NCBI GenBank assembly: GCA_022478985.1
Contig: JAKSZP010000011.1
Span: 186,001-250,000, forward strand
Direction of reading: 5' to 3'
DNA length: 64,000 nucleotides
Source: Massospora cicadina
Taxonomy: Eukaryota; Entomophthoromycota; Entomophthoromycetes; Entomophthorales; Entomophthoraceae
The position numbers were made by a program, and so were the translations under genes. Shown here piece by piece: positions 1-12,503 of the stretch. The first letter of the stretch is position 1, and each line of letters opens with the position of its first letter. The notes under the pieces are model-generated. The model was not told the origin of the DNA, ran no database searches, and saw nothing but the letters and a program-made list of their open reading frames with translations.

Positions 1-2742
1 TGGAGCAGGCCGCGTGGGACCAGTGTTGGGATGGGAGTGGAGGAGCAGTGATGGCCGCGATCCAGGCGCCCAGGATCTTGGCGGCATGGGATTTGAAGTC
101 AAGCAGGCCCATGCCACCTTGATGATGAGGGCCAAACATGACCTCTAGCCGTACTGGTGGAGGGCGGCCTGACCAAAGCCATCCTTGCAGCAAAGCATAC
201 AGGGATTTGAAGAAGCTTGGGGAGAAGAGGATGGCGTGGGCTCCGAACCAGACTTTGGATAGGAGCATAGAGTTGGCAAGAACAACCCTGCCAGTGAGGG
301 TAGTAGGGTGGGCTCTGAGAGAGGCGATTCGCTTCATCACGTTGTCCAGTATACGGCACTCCATTACTGCTGACGCGTATCCGCCTGCCTCCATCCACAC
401 GCCCAGATGGCGTACCAGTCCTATGGTAGGATGTGGCACAAAGGGAAGCACCAGTGGAGCGGTGTGTGTTGAGTTAGTAAGGCGTGGATGTGTATGAGCA
501 GATGGGCTGGGTTGGGAACTACTTGCTGGGGCCAAGCAGTTCTGAAACTGACCAAGGAGGATGATTTCGGTTTTGGAGGCGTTCAGTGCCACGTTGCTTA
601 CCCGGGAATATTCCTGGATGAGGGCTTCAAGCGCGCGTGCATCTTTGTTATTAGACACCCCCACCACACAATCATCTGCAAATGCCATCATCTTGACTGG
701 GGTTTGGCCTGGCACATGGACCCCAGTGAGGTGGGCATTCACATTTCGCAGTAGTGGGTCAAGGCTGAAGTTGTATAAGAGTGGGCTGAGGGGGTCCCCT
801 TGTCGCAGGCCCCTTTGAGGGCGGACTACTTCCGTTAGGAAGCCTGGGCCGCGCACTGCCGTTGTTGCAGATTCCGTGAGCAGCATCACCCAGTTAATGA
901 AGTGGGGGGGTAGGCGAAATTGTTGGAGGCAGGCCCTAAGGTATTCCCAGTTTACTCTATCATAGGCCTTTTGTTGGTCCAAGAATACAAGTGCCCCAGA
1001 GGCTGTGGACTGACACACATTAGCCACAGAGTGCACGTTATCCCAAATCGACCTTCTGGGGATGAAACCAAATTGTTCTGGGGAGATGGTGGCAGATGCT
1101 ACAGTCCCTAAACAGTTACCCATGATTTTGGTTAAAATTTTGGTGTCTGTGTTTGTTAGAGAAATGGGGCGCCAGTTGGCTAAGTCAAGCCTATCCCCTT
1201 TTTTGAAGAGTGTGACAGTAAAGGCCTCATGTCCTCCTGGTAGGAGGCGCATTTCCAACAGGCTTTGGTTGAGTGAGGCTAGCAGCAATGGGGATATATA
1301 TTTAAAATATTTTTTGTAGAACTCATATGGAATGCCATCTGGGCCTGGGTATTTTCAGTTTGGCGCACCGCAAATGGCTATCCATAATTTTTTTGGAGTA
1401 ATTAAATTCATTATTTTGGGGTATCGGAAAACAGTGCGGATATGAGCTCGGTTGAGAAATTCCGCCATTTTGGCCAGCTGAATTGGTTTGGCTTGGTATA
1501 ACTCAGAGTAATATCTTTGCATTTTGATTGCCACTTCAGCTGGTGTGTCCACAATAGAATTATCCGATCTTTGCACCTGTATGCAGGCCACGCTCTGGCA
1601 TGGTGCAAATTTTTTTTGAAGAAGTATGCGGTGCACTTGTCACCTTTAGTGATGCATGTGGCCCTGTATTGGACACAAACCCGATGTTTGTGTTGCCTTT
1701 CAAGTGCGTTGAGGTGGGCGGCTGCCTCCGCCCACTTCCAGCCCCATGCAGGGCTATATCCTGTGGCTGGAATGTTGGACTCCAAGTGGGCCAATTTCAC
1801 CAGTGCACGTGATATAACCACCAATGTGGCTCATGAGCATCTGGAGGAGAGATGGCGATAGTGGCGGATGGTATCTTCTTTGAAAGTTGCCCATGTGGAA
1901 ATGGGGTCCGTGAAAAATGGTGCAACAAACAATTTCGCCAAAGTTGCCTCTTCCACCCATGTGGAAAATCCTGGCGACGCGAGCTCAGGGGGGCAGATTT
2001 TGCACCAATATGGGGCCTTTGCAACTGTGACGGGTAAGTGGTATGTTATTGAGACCAATTGGTGGTCAGAGAATTCCATTTTCGTTGTTTTGAAGTGGGA
2101 GATGTGGGGTTGGAATTTCGCTGGCACTAGAATAAGGTCGATGCGGGTCATGGACCTTAATTGGCCATTGTGGGAGTGGGGATGCATCATGTTTTTGAGC
2201 AGTGGGGCATGTCACGGCAGTGAATCCATTAACCCAAGGGTGGCTTTTAGAACGCATAGTTCTATGTGACCCTGTGGGGCGTGGGGTGAGGGCGGCCACC
2301 GGTCCGTTGGTGAGGTTAGCCAACAGTTCATGTCTCCAATTAGGAAAGAATCAGGGGGTAGCGGGAGGGATTTGACCAACGAGAAAAATTCCTGACGCTC
2401 ATGTGCACCGTTTGGGGCGTAAATGTTGACAATTGTGTGCACAACATTGGCCCATGAGAAGGTGACAACGAGCACTTGGCCATTTAGGAATGTTTCTGAA
2501 GATGTAAATTTGAAAAAATTGTTTTTATGAATTAGCACCCCACAGTGCTTCAACCAAAAGGATAGGGATGGTAGGGGCATTGTTTTCTAAGCTTCCTCGG
2601 AACCTCATGGACAGTGGGACTCCTGGATAGCCAGGATATCCACGGGTAAATTGTTTTGTAAAAAACTCAGTTTCCTAGCCTGGGATGGGGAGGCCTTGAG
2701 TCTGGCGATATTCAGCATCCCTAGAGTGAAGGTTTCCCCCAT
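1..2742 (-). pseudogene. LINE-A ORF2, endonuclease-reverse transcriptase (partial, broken)
   Basis: ORF2 begins at the ATG at 2,742, seven bases after the ORF1 stop. The N-terminus reads as an exo/endo/phosphatase nuclease: LNIARLKA, VDILAIQESHC, then VNIYAPN and LIGDMNC further on. The reverse transcriptase lies about 1,330-500: FIPRRSIWDNVHSVANVC, GALVFLDQQKAYDRVNWEYL, RGLRQGDPLSPLLYNFSLDP, and an intact AFADD catalytic box at 671-685. A GGMGLLDF thumb/connection motif lies near 100-130. There is a stop soon after the HC of the endonuclease motif (about 2,610) and frame breaks near 1,830 and 1,350. The family role is target-primed reverse transcription. The C-terminus is beyond the window. 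Confidence 0.85.
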
Positions 2743-2748
2743 CGCACC

Positions 2749-4161
2749 TTAGGTGCAAGGGGGGGCCCCAGGCCCACCAGCCTCTTCCAGGTCCCCACAG
2801 GCTTTCACAGCAGCATGGGTATTAGCAGCAATGCTATCAGGGTATTTGTTAATTTTTGCGGAAAGAGTTGCATTGGCTTTAGCCTTTGCTTTTTGCTTTC
2901 CTGACGTTGGACGAATTTTTTGCGGTGCGGATAAGTTTGGTGCACCGTCGAGTGGGGCAAAAAAAAATTTTCAGTTGGGATAGGTCCCAAGTCAGTTTTG
3001 ACTGGGGCTTGGGTGCAGCAATTGGGTGAGATCGAATCTCCCATCAGATCCTCGGATTGAGTGGCCCATTCAGCATGGGCCTCCCAATCTGATTGGGTGA
3101 TGGATTCCCGAGTTGCTTCTGCTGCAAAGGTCTCCATGTCCTCCTGGTGTTGTGAGTGTGGGATGGTGGTGGTGGCCTTGGCCGCTTCCTTGGCCATGGC
3201 TCTATGGGCCTGATTGGCCTTCTTCCGCTCCTGTGGGGAGATGGGCTTTACCAATAGGTAGCAGCCTTGTGCTCCCCATTGGAAAGCCTCCTTGGTGCTT
3301 GCAGTTGGTTCGTAGTGCGCCTCTCCACTGGCCATGGCCGCTGAGGGGTGCTCTTGGGATGTGACGCCCTCTTTGATGGGGCATGCGTGCGCCTTATGGC
3401 CAAACGCGTCACAGTGGGTGCAAATGGGGGGGCGCACTGTCCACGGTTACCCGGAATAGGTGGGTGGTTTGCCCTGCAATGTCAATAAAGGTGGAGTGTG
3501 GGATCTGAGTTAGGTCCTTCATGATCTTCTCAGTTGGGGTCAGAACTGCGATGGCTTTGCCAGTGCACAGGTGTGGCATCAGCGTGAAACGTTGCATTTT
3601 GAAAGATTGTATTTTGCTGTATATGGCGAGACCATCTTTCAGGTGTTGCTCCAAAATGTCACATTTTACTGTAGTAGGCAAAAAGTCAAACGTGAGGAAA
3701 ATTTGGTTTGATTTTGTCCATCTGGTGCATTTAGTTTTGACAACCTGTTGCCCTTCGGGGAGGTTGATCACTATGCGTACTGCTGCAGCCTCATCTGCTG
3801 CTATTTTGCTTTTGAAAACTAGGTCCAGCCAACCACATGACATGGAGTGAGGTGCAACATACACCGCAGTCGGGAAAATTTTGTGTACATCTTCACAAAA
3901 TTATTCCCATAGGGCCATTTTTTGGATGTCCAGATACACACAGACTCCAAATTCCACCGATGAAAGTGGCTGGGAATGTGGCGTGTTGATGTACTGGTTG
4001 CATCATGCTTGCCACATGAGTATTTTTGGGGAAATTGTGACCACCAGTTTTTTTAGGTTTTTTTCTATTCCGCCGGATTCTCTGGGGCGTTTTTGAACAT
4101 TAGAGGCTGCGGGCCTTCCGCCTGCTCCTCTTGCCTTGCTTGCCCAACTGCTCCCAGACAT
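2749..4161 (-). pseudogene. LINE-A ORF1, Gag-like nucleic-acid-binding protein (broken)
   Basis: The start is the first ATG after the 5' region (4,161; MSGSSWASKARGAG), and the frame holding the final residues (...GPGAPPCT) ends at 2,749, just before ORF2. A CCHC knuckle, CTHCDAFGHKAHAC, lies near 3,380-3,430. The middle part (about 3,864-3,410) contains the segment PTAVYVAPHSMSCGWLDLVF and matches LINE-B ORF1 in order (PHAVYVATNNMGHGWINIGF). In the family this protein binds the element RNA in the ribonucleoprotein. Internal stops (near 4,040 and 3,890) and frame changes near 3,430 and 2,805 mean it cannot be made as one protein. Confidence 0.8.
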
Positions 4162-4190
4162 GGGCGCAGACTAATCCCCTCTATGAGATT

Positions 4191-4805
4191 ATCAAACTAG
4201 ATTTAGTCTTGAATTGAATAGGTTGCAAAAGTGTTTGCAACGAGAAAGAAAAGTTAGTTTTATTTTGTTTAAAGTTTCATAGAAAGTGATGCCAAGTAAA
4301 AAGAAAGCAAAAGATTCTCCTGAATAAAAATAAAAAAAAATTTAAAATTTAAAATCTAAAATCTAAAAAGCTGTTAATTGAAAAACAAAAATTAAAAATT
4401 AAAGAAAAGTAAAATCTGATGCTGCTTTTTAATTAAAAGTGTGGTTAGTACTCAGATATTACAAGCTTCATTATTCATTTTACATGTTTTCCATGACCTT
4501 AAAATAGATCTTTATTTCATAAAGTTACATATGCGATAATGCGTGTCAGAAAATAACTTTAATTGGACCAAATGGGGGAAGCTTTAAAGAGCTCATAGTT
4601 GTAAGAATTTACTATAAAATAAAAGCAAGGGGCCAGAGCTATCAAGTATCTATCTTGCTATATAATTTCCAAGTGATTTTCCTTGAATTTAGGAGCTAAA
4701 TTAATAAATATTACTTGATCTTATTTTTATTAGAAGCTTTTGATATATTTAAGGTTCCCCAGAGCATCACGTTTGAGGTGGACCTTTTGTGGAATGATGA
4801 TCATC
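4191..4805. other. AT-rich spacer, no gene seen
   Basis: A/T runs and short stops in all frames. No coding similarity, tRNA or repeat boundary was recognised. Confidence 0.6.
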
Positions 4806-6180
4806 TTTTTTTAAATTTTATTTGAGGTAAGCTGACCAGGGAACAGACAATACTAATACAAAAATAATGACCAAAAACACAAACCAAACGCCCTAAATGA
4901 GTGGTGAGATACCAAAACAAAAAGGAAAATTAACCTACCAGGTGTAGCAGTTGTGAACCGCTTATCCCACCATGGCAGAGGGGGAGGGGGAGGGGGGATC
5001 AGGCAGATTATCAATTTCATCTTCACGAATGAATAGGCGGTTCAAAGCTGAGAGCAAAGGGGTTGGGGCATCCGTGGGATGTGGGTTGAGTAAAGCTAGA
5101 AAAGTGTTAATTTCTTTGGTAACAATTTGGGCCTGGAGCCTAGCCTCCAGGAATTTGGCAACATGGTGTTCAGCTTGTATGTGTGCATTGGGAAGCTGGA
5201 AAATTTTGTGATATTGGCTCTGGTGATTCATGTGGTGGGGGAAAATTCTGCCAGTGCACAAACTTTCTTGATAGCAGAGGTGGCAGTTTCCCTTAATCGT
5301 TCAATTTCCACTTTTGCAACCTCAGGGAAATCAGTGGGGTAACTGATTAAATGAAGCCCTTCATTAAATCCAGTGACAGATAGTGCCACAGCTTTGTGGA
5401 GATGGCGGCTATCAGGAGAGGCCATGGCGGCCTCGCCACGTTGATGGTCACTCAAGAATGGGGTAGCGGTGGGTTTGGGGACATATTTCTTGGGTGGAAA
5501 TGGGGCATCAAAATCTGAAGGTAGATATGGTTCCAAATTAATTGGAAAGTCAGGAGGTGGGACAATTTCCCCAGATTTAGTTAATTCATCCAATAAGTTC
5601 TAGGGATTTTGGTTAAGCATGATTGATTTGGAGGGACGTGGTTTTGTTTGGGTAAGTTTTGGGGCGTTAAATTGGTTGGATTGAATTTGGGTCCAAACCT
5701 GCTACTGATTAAATATATTGTGAGAAATTAAGCCAGCTTGGGCTTTGATTGCAAAGTTTTTCGATTTTTGAGCGTTCAGCTGGAGGGGGTGGGGGAATCC
5801 AAAATCCTCACTCAAACGCTGTTTGTGCAGACTCATGTGTGGGCTTGGCGGATTCCGCTTGTTTTGAATTGTAGCTACAGTTTTTTGGAATGATCCAACT
5901 CATGGCAGAGGGGCAAACAGTGCAGCTGTTGTCAATATGAGCCCAAAAGAAGTTATCTGGTACAGATGGGTTATGTGCACGTGGTGGGATGTGCTGGGCT
6001 ATGGTTGGTTGGTGGGGGGTAATGGTGGCCATTGCCATGGTGCCGCTAACCACTCAGCTCCGCTTGGGACCAGGAAGTGGAGGACGGAGTTTGTACCATA
6101 TATGAACAGCCCCGTGGAATGACAATCAGAAACATCAATATTCCCAGAGTGGCGCGAAGAATGGGATGTCTCATTCTTGT
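4806..6180 (-). mobile_element. NA-1, one-ORF element with a LINE-type 3' tail
   Basis: On the minus strand a proline-rich ORF (about 6,053 to 4,962) is followed after about 140 bases by the tail CCTGGTCAGCTTACCTCAAA plus TAAAATTT (about 4,812-4,842). LINE-B ends with nearly the same tail, and the SINEs at 46.3, 47.7 and 50.0 kb do too. No endonuclease or reverse transcriptase is present between the ORF and the tail, so the element looks non-autonomous, comparable in logic to ORF1-only LINE derivatives. A decayed relative lies at about 43.2-44.9 kb. The 5' limit is uncertain. It may instead be an internally deleted LINE. Confidence 0.55.
4962..6053 (-). pseudogene. NA-1 ORF, unknown protein with a Cys motif and proline-rich C-terminus
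   Basis: I do not recognise this protein. The N-terminal piece (6,053-5,808) starts MVSGTMAMATITPHQPTIA, and includes FFWAHIDNSCTVCPSAMSWI, with a C-x2-C-like cysteine pair. After a frame change near 5,810 and stops near 5,700-5,600 the frame continues from 5,593 with IVPPPDFPINLEPYLPSDFD. A charged helical stretch follows (VAKVEIERLRETATSAIKKV). A frame change near 5,230 leads into the end DNLPDPPSPSPSAMVG. The start MVSG resembles LINE-B ORF1. The copy at 43.2-44.9 kb preserves the TICPSC motif and the SPSPSAMG ending, which suggests a transposon protein under past selection. Confidence 0.5.
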
Positions 6181-8775
6181 TAATTGTTTTTCTTTAGCTC
6201 CAAGGTAAATTCTTTAATTTTTTAAACACTACGATGCAGTTGTCATAATTCATGACATAATTTCAGGAGAAAATTGTAAGAATAAAGAGGAAGTATCTGT
6301 ATCTAAAGTATATAGGTGGTTACCCTTCCTGATCTAAAACTAACCTTGATACAATTTTTGTAAGGGCTAACATGCCCAGGTTGGTACCAAGGAATTTTTT
6401 GATGGTTTTAGAAGTTTATAAAATAACAGCATTGAAGAAAACAAGCTACTCTAGTATGAAAAGTGGTGTTACACCTCATTTCCATATGGAATAGATAAGC
6501 ATTCAAAATTATCCTATCATAAAACTTAGCCATAATTTTCCATCAGTAAAAGAGCTCAATTTTGGATATACCCAAGCTATTGCACTACTTTCAATGGTAG
6601 TCTGATTTTATTGGCTGATTTTGCCCAAGTACTTCAAAATAAACCAGACCCATTCCTCATTCCCCTTTGTAATCACATTTGTCAAACCATATTTCTTCTG
6701 GTCAACTTTGTTATCAATATAATCTAAGGAAATTCTATCTGCTTGAATTTTGGGCAGCCTAGCCACAAACCTCCTTAAGGAGATATCAAAAGGTCTATGT
6801 CATTATATACTATCTAAATTAAATTCTTGTTAACTCTTCAAAAATGAAGTCTGCAACGCTCTTAATTGAAGCTCCCTAAGGCCTAGAACATTGCTATAAA
6901 CTTGATACAAAATTCTGCTTGTAATATAGCCAAGTCGTCGCCTTCCTGTGCAACTTGATGACCTTATCAACCTTCTTCCTTAACCTTGCCACCAAGATAT
7001 GGGCACCATCCACAGTATATAATTTTTGTATTGTTGTTATAGTAAGTTCTCCTGGCAATCTTGGTTTATATCCCACATTACCTCTATGAGAATATGGAGG
7101 TAAAGATACTCTCCTTACACTAGCTGATCAACCCTCTTATCATACTTGATGAAAACTTTCCGTTTAGGAATCTCCCTGAGTGCAAACTATGTATGTTGGA
7201 CATTTTTACAGCCACTATGCTCTCCACTACCCTCTTTTCACTCGTTTTATTTGGCTTATGTTTTGGCGCATTTCTCACCATAGTAAGTAAAAATCCTATA
7301 CTCTTCCTGCATTTACTTGATCATTTTAACCTTTTTATTGCCCTGCTTTAACTGTTCCAAAGCTGACCCCAGAAAACATTTTCTTATGTTGGCTTTATCT
7401 TGTATCTCTTCAAATGTTTTTTGGGCGCTTGCATAGATATACCTCATCTGCCTCCAAGTGGTGCTGACTAATTACATCAACTCTAAGCATTGCGGCTAAC
7501 TGGTTAAATAAAGTTCAGATTTCTTCAAAATTTTTGAAATTAATTAAAGTTTTGAATGCCTTCTAGAAGCCCGCCAAATTAGACCTGCCTTCCTTGCAAA
7601 TGTTCCTTGAGTTCTTTGATGTCCATTAGTTGGGCCACCAATTGGCGACCTATAGTATAAATTTGTTGATTTTTCTAGGACCTATCTTTTTCTAGCATTT
7701 TTAAATCGTCATTCCTTGTTTGACACTTGATTTAATTTAAAGAACTTTCAGGTATGGCTTGCTACAACTGCTATCTTAGATCATGAAATGCAGCTCTCAT
7801 TGATGATATGCTTGCCCCAACTCTTGTTTATTTAAGGTACTTCTACCAGCCACCCCAACTAATTTTTATTCAAGATACGTCAACCAGCTTCCCCAACTAA
7901 TGTTAAAATTACAAATTTAGCAGCGTGTGTTTCACAATTGGAGACCCCTATAAGTAATGACAATAAAATAACACTCTGCATTTGAAAATGGTAGAGGTTT
8001 ATGATGGTACAACATTTCTCACTTTGAAAAAGAGGGCAGACATGAGTCTAGCCCCATACCACTAATAAACTTAAAACCTAATATTTCTAGGATGTAGTTA
8101 CCTCCCACAGAACAAAATAATCTATATTAGAAGGGAGGCTCATTGTATTAGATATGTCAAACGCTATCCAGCATTCAATCAGATTGGGAATTCTACTTTT
8201 GTGATTTAAATTAGCAACACTGACGTCATATATAGATTCCAATGGACCATTAATAGATTCTTATTGTTCTATGTCTGAATGACTTCTGTAAATAAAAATT
8301 TCCTTAAAACCCCTCGCCTGACTGATACCATGATTTGATGCACCCAGGAGACTAAGAAAGAATTGATTTCACAATATGGTTTTTAATAATAAATTGGTAT
8401 AAATGATTTTAGATAAAATTTTTTTGTACTAATAGTGGCGAGTTATCCAACTCAGTCTTTTCAGCTATTTATCAGGGTGGTTATACTATGATATGGAGGA
8501 CTCTGGTAGTGAACTTCGCCAATTTCTGCTTAAATAAAGAAGATTCTACAAAAGTTGTGCAATCTGCTACTCTTTCTCCTCATGGAAAATTAGAAATTCA
8601 ATTCTGGTAAACAAAGGTGTATCTAAGAATTTACATTGATTGAGCCTAGATGTTTACTTGAGTTACACTGCTTACAGGGTGCTATGGTTAAATGAAGATA
8701 CCCCAAGGCTTTTTCAACTAATAATATTAAATCATGGTCAGTGTTAAGTTGGTAAGTATGGACTAGCTGACCACT
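6181..8775. other. AT-rich region without recognisable gene
   Basis: Only short frames. A 60-residue minus-strand frame at 6,894-7,076 (lysine/arginine-rich: HILVARLRKKVDKVIKLH) may be a scrap of an old transposon protein, but it has no neighbours in frame and I cannot assign it. Confidence 0.5.
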
Positions 8776-9008
8776 TCTTTTTATTTAACTGAGGTAAGCC
8801 GACCAGGGGATGGACATTACTGAATATATGTAAAACTAAGGAAATAACCAACAAATATAAAATTGGGCACCCCATGGTACTCAAGTTACCCCTGTTGCCA
8901 GCGGGACTGCCAGGTATGGGGGTTGGTGCACTACTCCAAGTGGGTTTCCCCTGCTATGGAGCAGGTGTGAAGGAAAGGGTCTGTGTGGAGGAACCAGAGT
9001 GGGAACCA

Positions 9009-12000
9009 TTATTCTGTGAGCGCTTTTTGCCTTGGTCTCATATATCCATAGAGCCAGGCTTGGAAGTGCTCCAGTAAGTGGACATGGAATCTGTTAATAA
9101 CCCCATGAATGGTTGGGACCGTGCCCTTGAACGCATCTAATGCAATTGTGTGGATTTTCCACATTGCAATGGGTATTATTAGGGAACGGAGGGTAGCTGG
9201 GATTGGTGACTCAATCTGGAGCGCGAAGATGCTCTTTGATATCGAGAATTCCTGTTCGTTTTGGATCTTAAGCAGGCGTGTGACTTCCTGCCATATAGCT
9301 TTGGTTGGGGGGCATGTTTCTAGGCGGTGATGTAGGGATCCCTCCCTCCACATACTGCACATGTTTTGTGGAGGGAGTTGGAACGGTCCGCCATCCTATA
9401 GGTCCTTCTCAGACAGCGCCAAGCGTTTGCTCTTATCCTTGGCTGTAGGAGTGGGTGGTGAGTCATTTTCCACATTGCCTTCTGTGTGGTTAAATCATAG
9501 GGAATGTCCAACATATCTAGGTATTCAATCCTAGCTATTTTGTGGTTGTTGCGAGCATATCTCTCTGGGGGTGGTTTTCTGGGTTTCTTAATTTGAATTG
9601 GGGGCTGGGTCGTCCCCTTCCCTGTATAGTACCCATGTTCTCTATGGTCCATCCCATATGGCGGATAGTTCAGAGGATATGTTTGACATGAGGGGAGGTT
9701 CCATGTGGACCTGTTGCAGTAGGGTGCTTGGCAAGGTATGAAAGTAGTCTGGGTGGACTATGTGGGTTGGTTGATTTGAGCGCCTGTGCAAAGTTAATCT
9801 TTGCTGCTCTGGAACAATGTTGTTGTGGGAGGTCTGGAGCAAGGACTTCCTTTATCCAGGTACCTAGGATATGATTGGCGTGGCTCTCAAAATCTATTAG
9901 TCCCATGCCTCCGCTTGAGCGTGGGCCAAATAGTGTTTCCATCTGTATAGGAGGGTGAGAGCCAGGCCACAGCCAGCCCTGGATAAGCGCGCGGATTGAA
10001 GTTATAAAGGTAGGTGAGAAGGCGATCGGGTGGGCCTGGTACCACAGTATTGGGAGGATGAGCGATTTAACAACTGTAACTCGTCTTGTTAATCCTGGGG
10101 ATCTTCCCTTGAGGGAGGCGACGCGTTTGGATACCCGTTGTAACAGGTTACTTTCCATTGTCTCATTAGCATATCCCCCTGATTCTAGCCAAATTCCAAG
10201 GTGTTGGACAGGAGTGGTGGTGGGAGGTGATGCAAAGGGTAAAATGATTGGGTTTTTTCTTCGTGTGTTGGTATGAGGTTCTGATGTTGTGGCCTAGTTG
10301 TTTGTGTATTTACCTAAGAGAATGATTTCTGTCTTTCTTTTGTTGAGCGATGCATTGCTCACCTTGAAGTATTCCTCTAGAGTGCGTTCCAGCTGTCGGG
10401 CATCTTCATTGTTTGCTATACCTGCTATGCATTCATCCGCAAAGGCCAGTATCTTGACTGTTGGTTGTCCTTGTGCGGTTATCCCCATAAGACGTGAGTC
10501 AGTTACTCGGAGGAGTGGGTCAAAGCTGAAATTATATAGCAGTGGGCTGAGGAGATCCTCTTGTTTGAGCCCTCTGTGTGGTTTAATCTTGTTTGTTAGG
10601 AATCCAGGGCTGCATACAGCCATGGTTGCAGATTCTGTTAGGAGTATCGCCCATTTTATGAAACTTGGTGGTAGTTTGAAGGCATGTAGACATTCTTTTA
10701 GGTATGGCCAGCTAACAAAGTCATACGCCTTTTCCTGATCCAAGAAGACCAGGGCACCAGTTTCTTTGGATTGGCAAATGTTTGCAACAGGGTGGATGTT
10801 GTTCCAGATTGAACGCCCTGGTATAAACCCAAGCTGGTTGGGTGATAGGACGTCAGAGGCAATTGAACCTAATCTAGCTGCTAAAATTTTTGTTAGAATT
10901 TTTGTGTCAGTGTTGGAGAGTGCAATTGGGTGCCAGTTGGCCAGGTCCAACTTGTCACCCTCATTATACAAGGTTATAACGTAGGATTTAGGTCCTCTTG
11001 GTAATAGACGTGTTTTCAACAAGCTCTGGTTTATAGACGCCAATATAAGGGGGCGATTTGTTGAAAAAATTTTTTGTAAAATTCGTAGGGTATCCCATCA
11101 GGCCCTGGGCATTTCCTATGTGGTGCACCGCGAATTGTCTCCCAAAGCTCCTCTCGTGTAATTAGGGATAGTATGTTGTAATTTAGTGGTGTACTTTGTA
11201 TCTCGGCAGTTTGTATAAATTCTTTAATTTTTTGTGAATCTGTTGGCACTTCATGATATAATTTGGTGGAATAGCGGTGTACTTCTGCCTTGACCTCCTC
11301 AGGGTCAGTTGCCATGGTGCCATTGGTCTTGCGGACCTGTGTGCACGCGGGCTGGTTTCTGTGGGAGTGGAATTGGCGGAAAAAGTATGTCAAATCAGGT
11401 TTCGCCTTTCTTTATGAACTTACCTTTATTTGATACTTTGATTCTGTGTTGGTATTCAAAGATGAGATTGTTAAGTCAGGCAAATATTTCTGCCCATTTG
11501 CGTCCCCAGTTGGGGCTATAGCCAGATCTTGGAGTATTTATCTCCAGGTGGTCTAGTTCTGCCAAGGTACGCTTGATTGTGGCTGTGTCCGCGGTGTACT
11601 TACGTGATGCAATATGTTGGGTTTTGTTAATTAAATCCTTTTTGAAATTTTCACATGTTCCAATGGGATCCAAAGTGAATGGGACTGTGAATTCTGGGTT
11701 CATAGCCTCGTTTTTGACCCAGTCAGATATCTTGGGAAATTTTATATTTTCTGGGTGAAGCTTTCTCTAAGGCGACACCTGTGTGTGGGATTGGGTTGGC
11801 ACCAACTGCACTGTAACCAATCAGTGGTTAGAAAAATTGTTCTTTTTTGTTGTAAATTTGGAGATTCTTGAGCGGTGGGATTGCGGGATGAGGATGTGGT
11901 CAATGCGACTCATCAATATGAGTGCTCCCTCACGTATGTTGGGCCGCTTCATGTGGGGAAGGAGTGGTGAACTGGGGGAAGAGCATCCTGTTAGCCAAGA

Positions 12001-12485
12001 GATGCCTTCATTGTGCGGAATTCAATGTGTCCAGGTGGGTATCCCCTGGGATTAGGCCATTGATCTGTATTGGGGTTATCCAGCAGTTGAAATCGCCTAA
12101 CATAATGGTATCTGGTGGGAGGGTGAGAGTAGGAATGTTTTCAAAATCTGTTTTCTCTAAGTTGCAGTGCACAGTGCATAGATACATGCTATCAAATTAT
12201 TTCCTCTTGGCATGTGATTGTTGCTACCAGGACTCGACCATTTAAGTGTGATGATGAATTTGTAATTTTAAATTTTTTGTTGTTTTGGATGATCATCCCA
12301 CAGTGAGACGTCCATACTGATTGTGATGGTGTGACCCTGGTTGACCAGGATCCTTCTTCCCCTTGTAGACAGTGGGTTTCTTGGATGGCCAAGATGTCTA
12401 CAAGAGGTTTTTGCAGGAATTCCAGCTTTTTGGCTTGGGATGCATGAGCCCTGGTTTCCGCAATGTTTAGCGTCCCTATTGACAC
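9009..12485 (-). pseudogene. LINE-B ORF2, endonuclease-reverse transcriptase (broken)
   Basis: The endonuclease begins at 12,485 (MSIGTLNIAETRAH, LVDILAIQETHC) and continues with TIMLGDFNCWITP near 12,050-12,110. The reverse transcriptase (about 11,393-10,294) shows FIPGRSIWNNIHPVANIC, GALVFLDQEKAYDFVSWPYL and GLKQEDLLSPLLYNFSFDPL. The catalytic box reads AFADE at 10,432-10,446 instead of AFADD, so the last essential aspartate is replaced, and the usual RQGDP reads KQEDL. The C-terminal part (10,158-9,009) has GGMGLIDFESHA and a cysteine/histidine end (CAVC, then HHRLETC across a frame change near 9,330), typical of LINE C-termini. Frame changes occur near 11,400, 10,290, 9,660 and 9,330. Confidence 0.85.
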
Positions 12486-12503
12486 TGAGGTGCCCGCGGC
12501 GCC

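Larger units (their letters stand above)
1..4190 (-). mobile_element. LINE-A, two-ORF non-LTR retrotransposon (3' end outside window)
   Basis: Minus-strand element with the usual order of a two-ORF LINE: ORF1 with a CCHC zinc knuckle, then ORF2 with an apurinic-type endonuclease and a reverse transcriptase. ORF2 is still running at position 1, so the 3' end and tail lie outside the window. The 5' end is set only loosely, just upstream of the ORF1 start at 4,161. Domain order and sequence resemble fungal Tad-like LINEs; the clade is an inference. It is clearly related to LINE-B at 8.8-13.9 kb but diverged from it. Several stops and frame changes show that the copy is not intact. Confidence 0.85.

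Noticed and set aside
1517..1861. Plus-strand ORFs within LINE-A and LINE-B
   Set aside because: Antisense shadows of the minus-strand ORF1/ORF2 frames, which carry the recognisable motifs.
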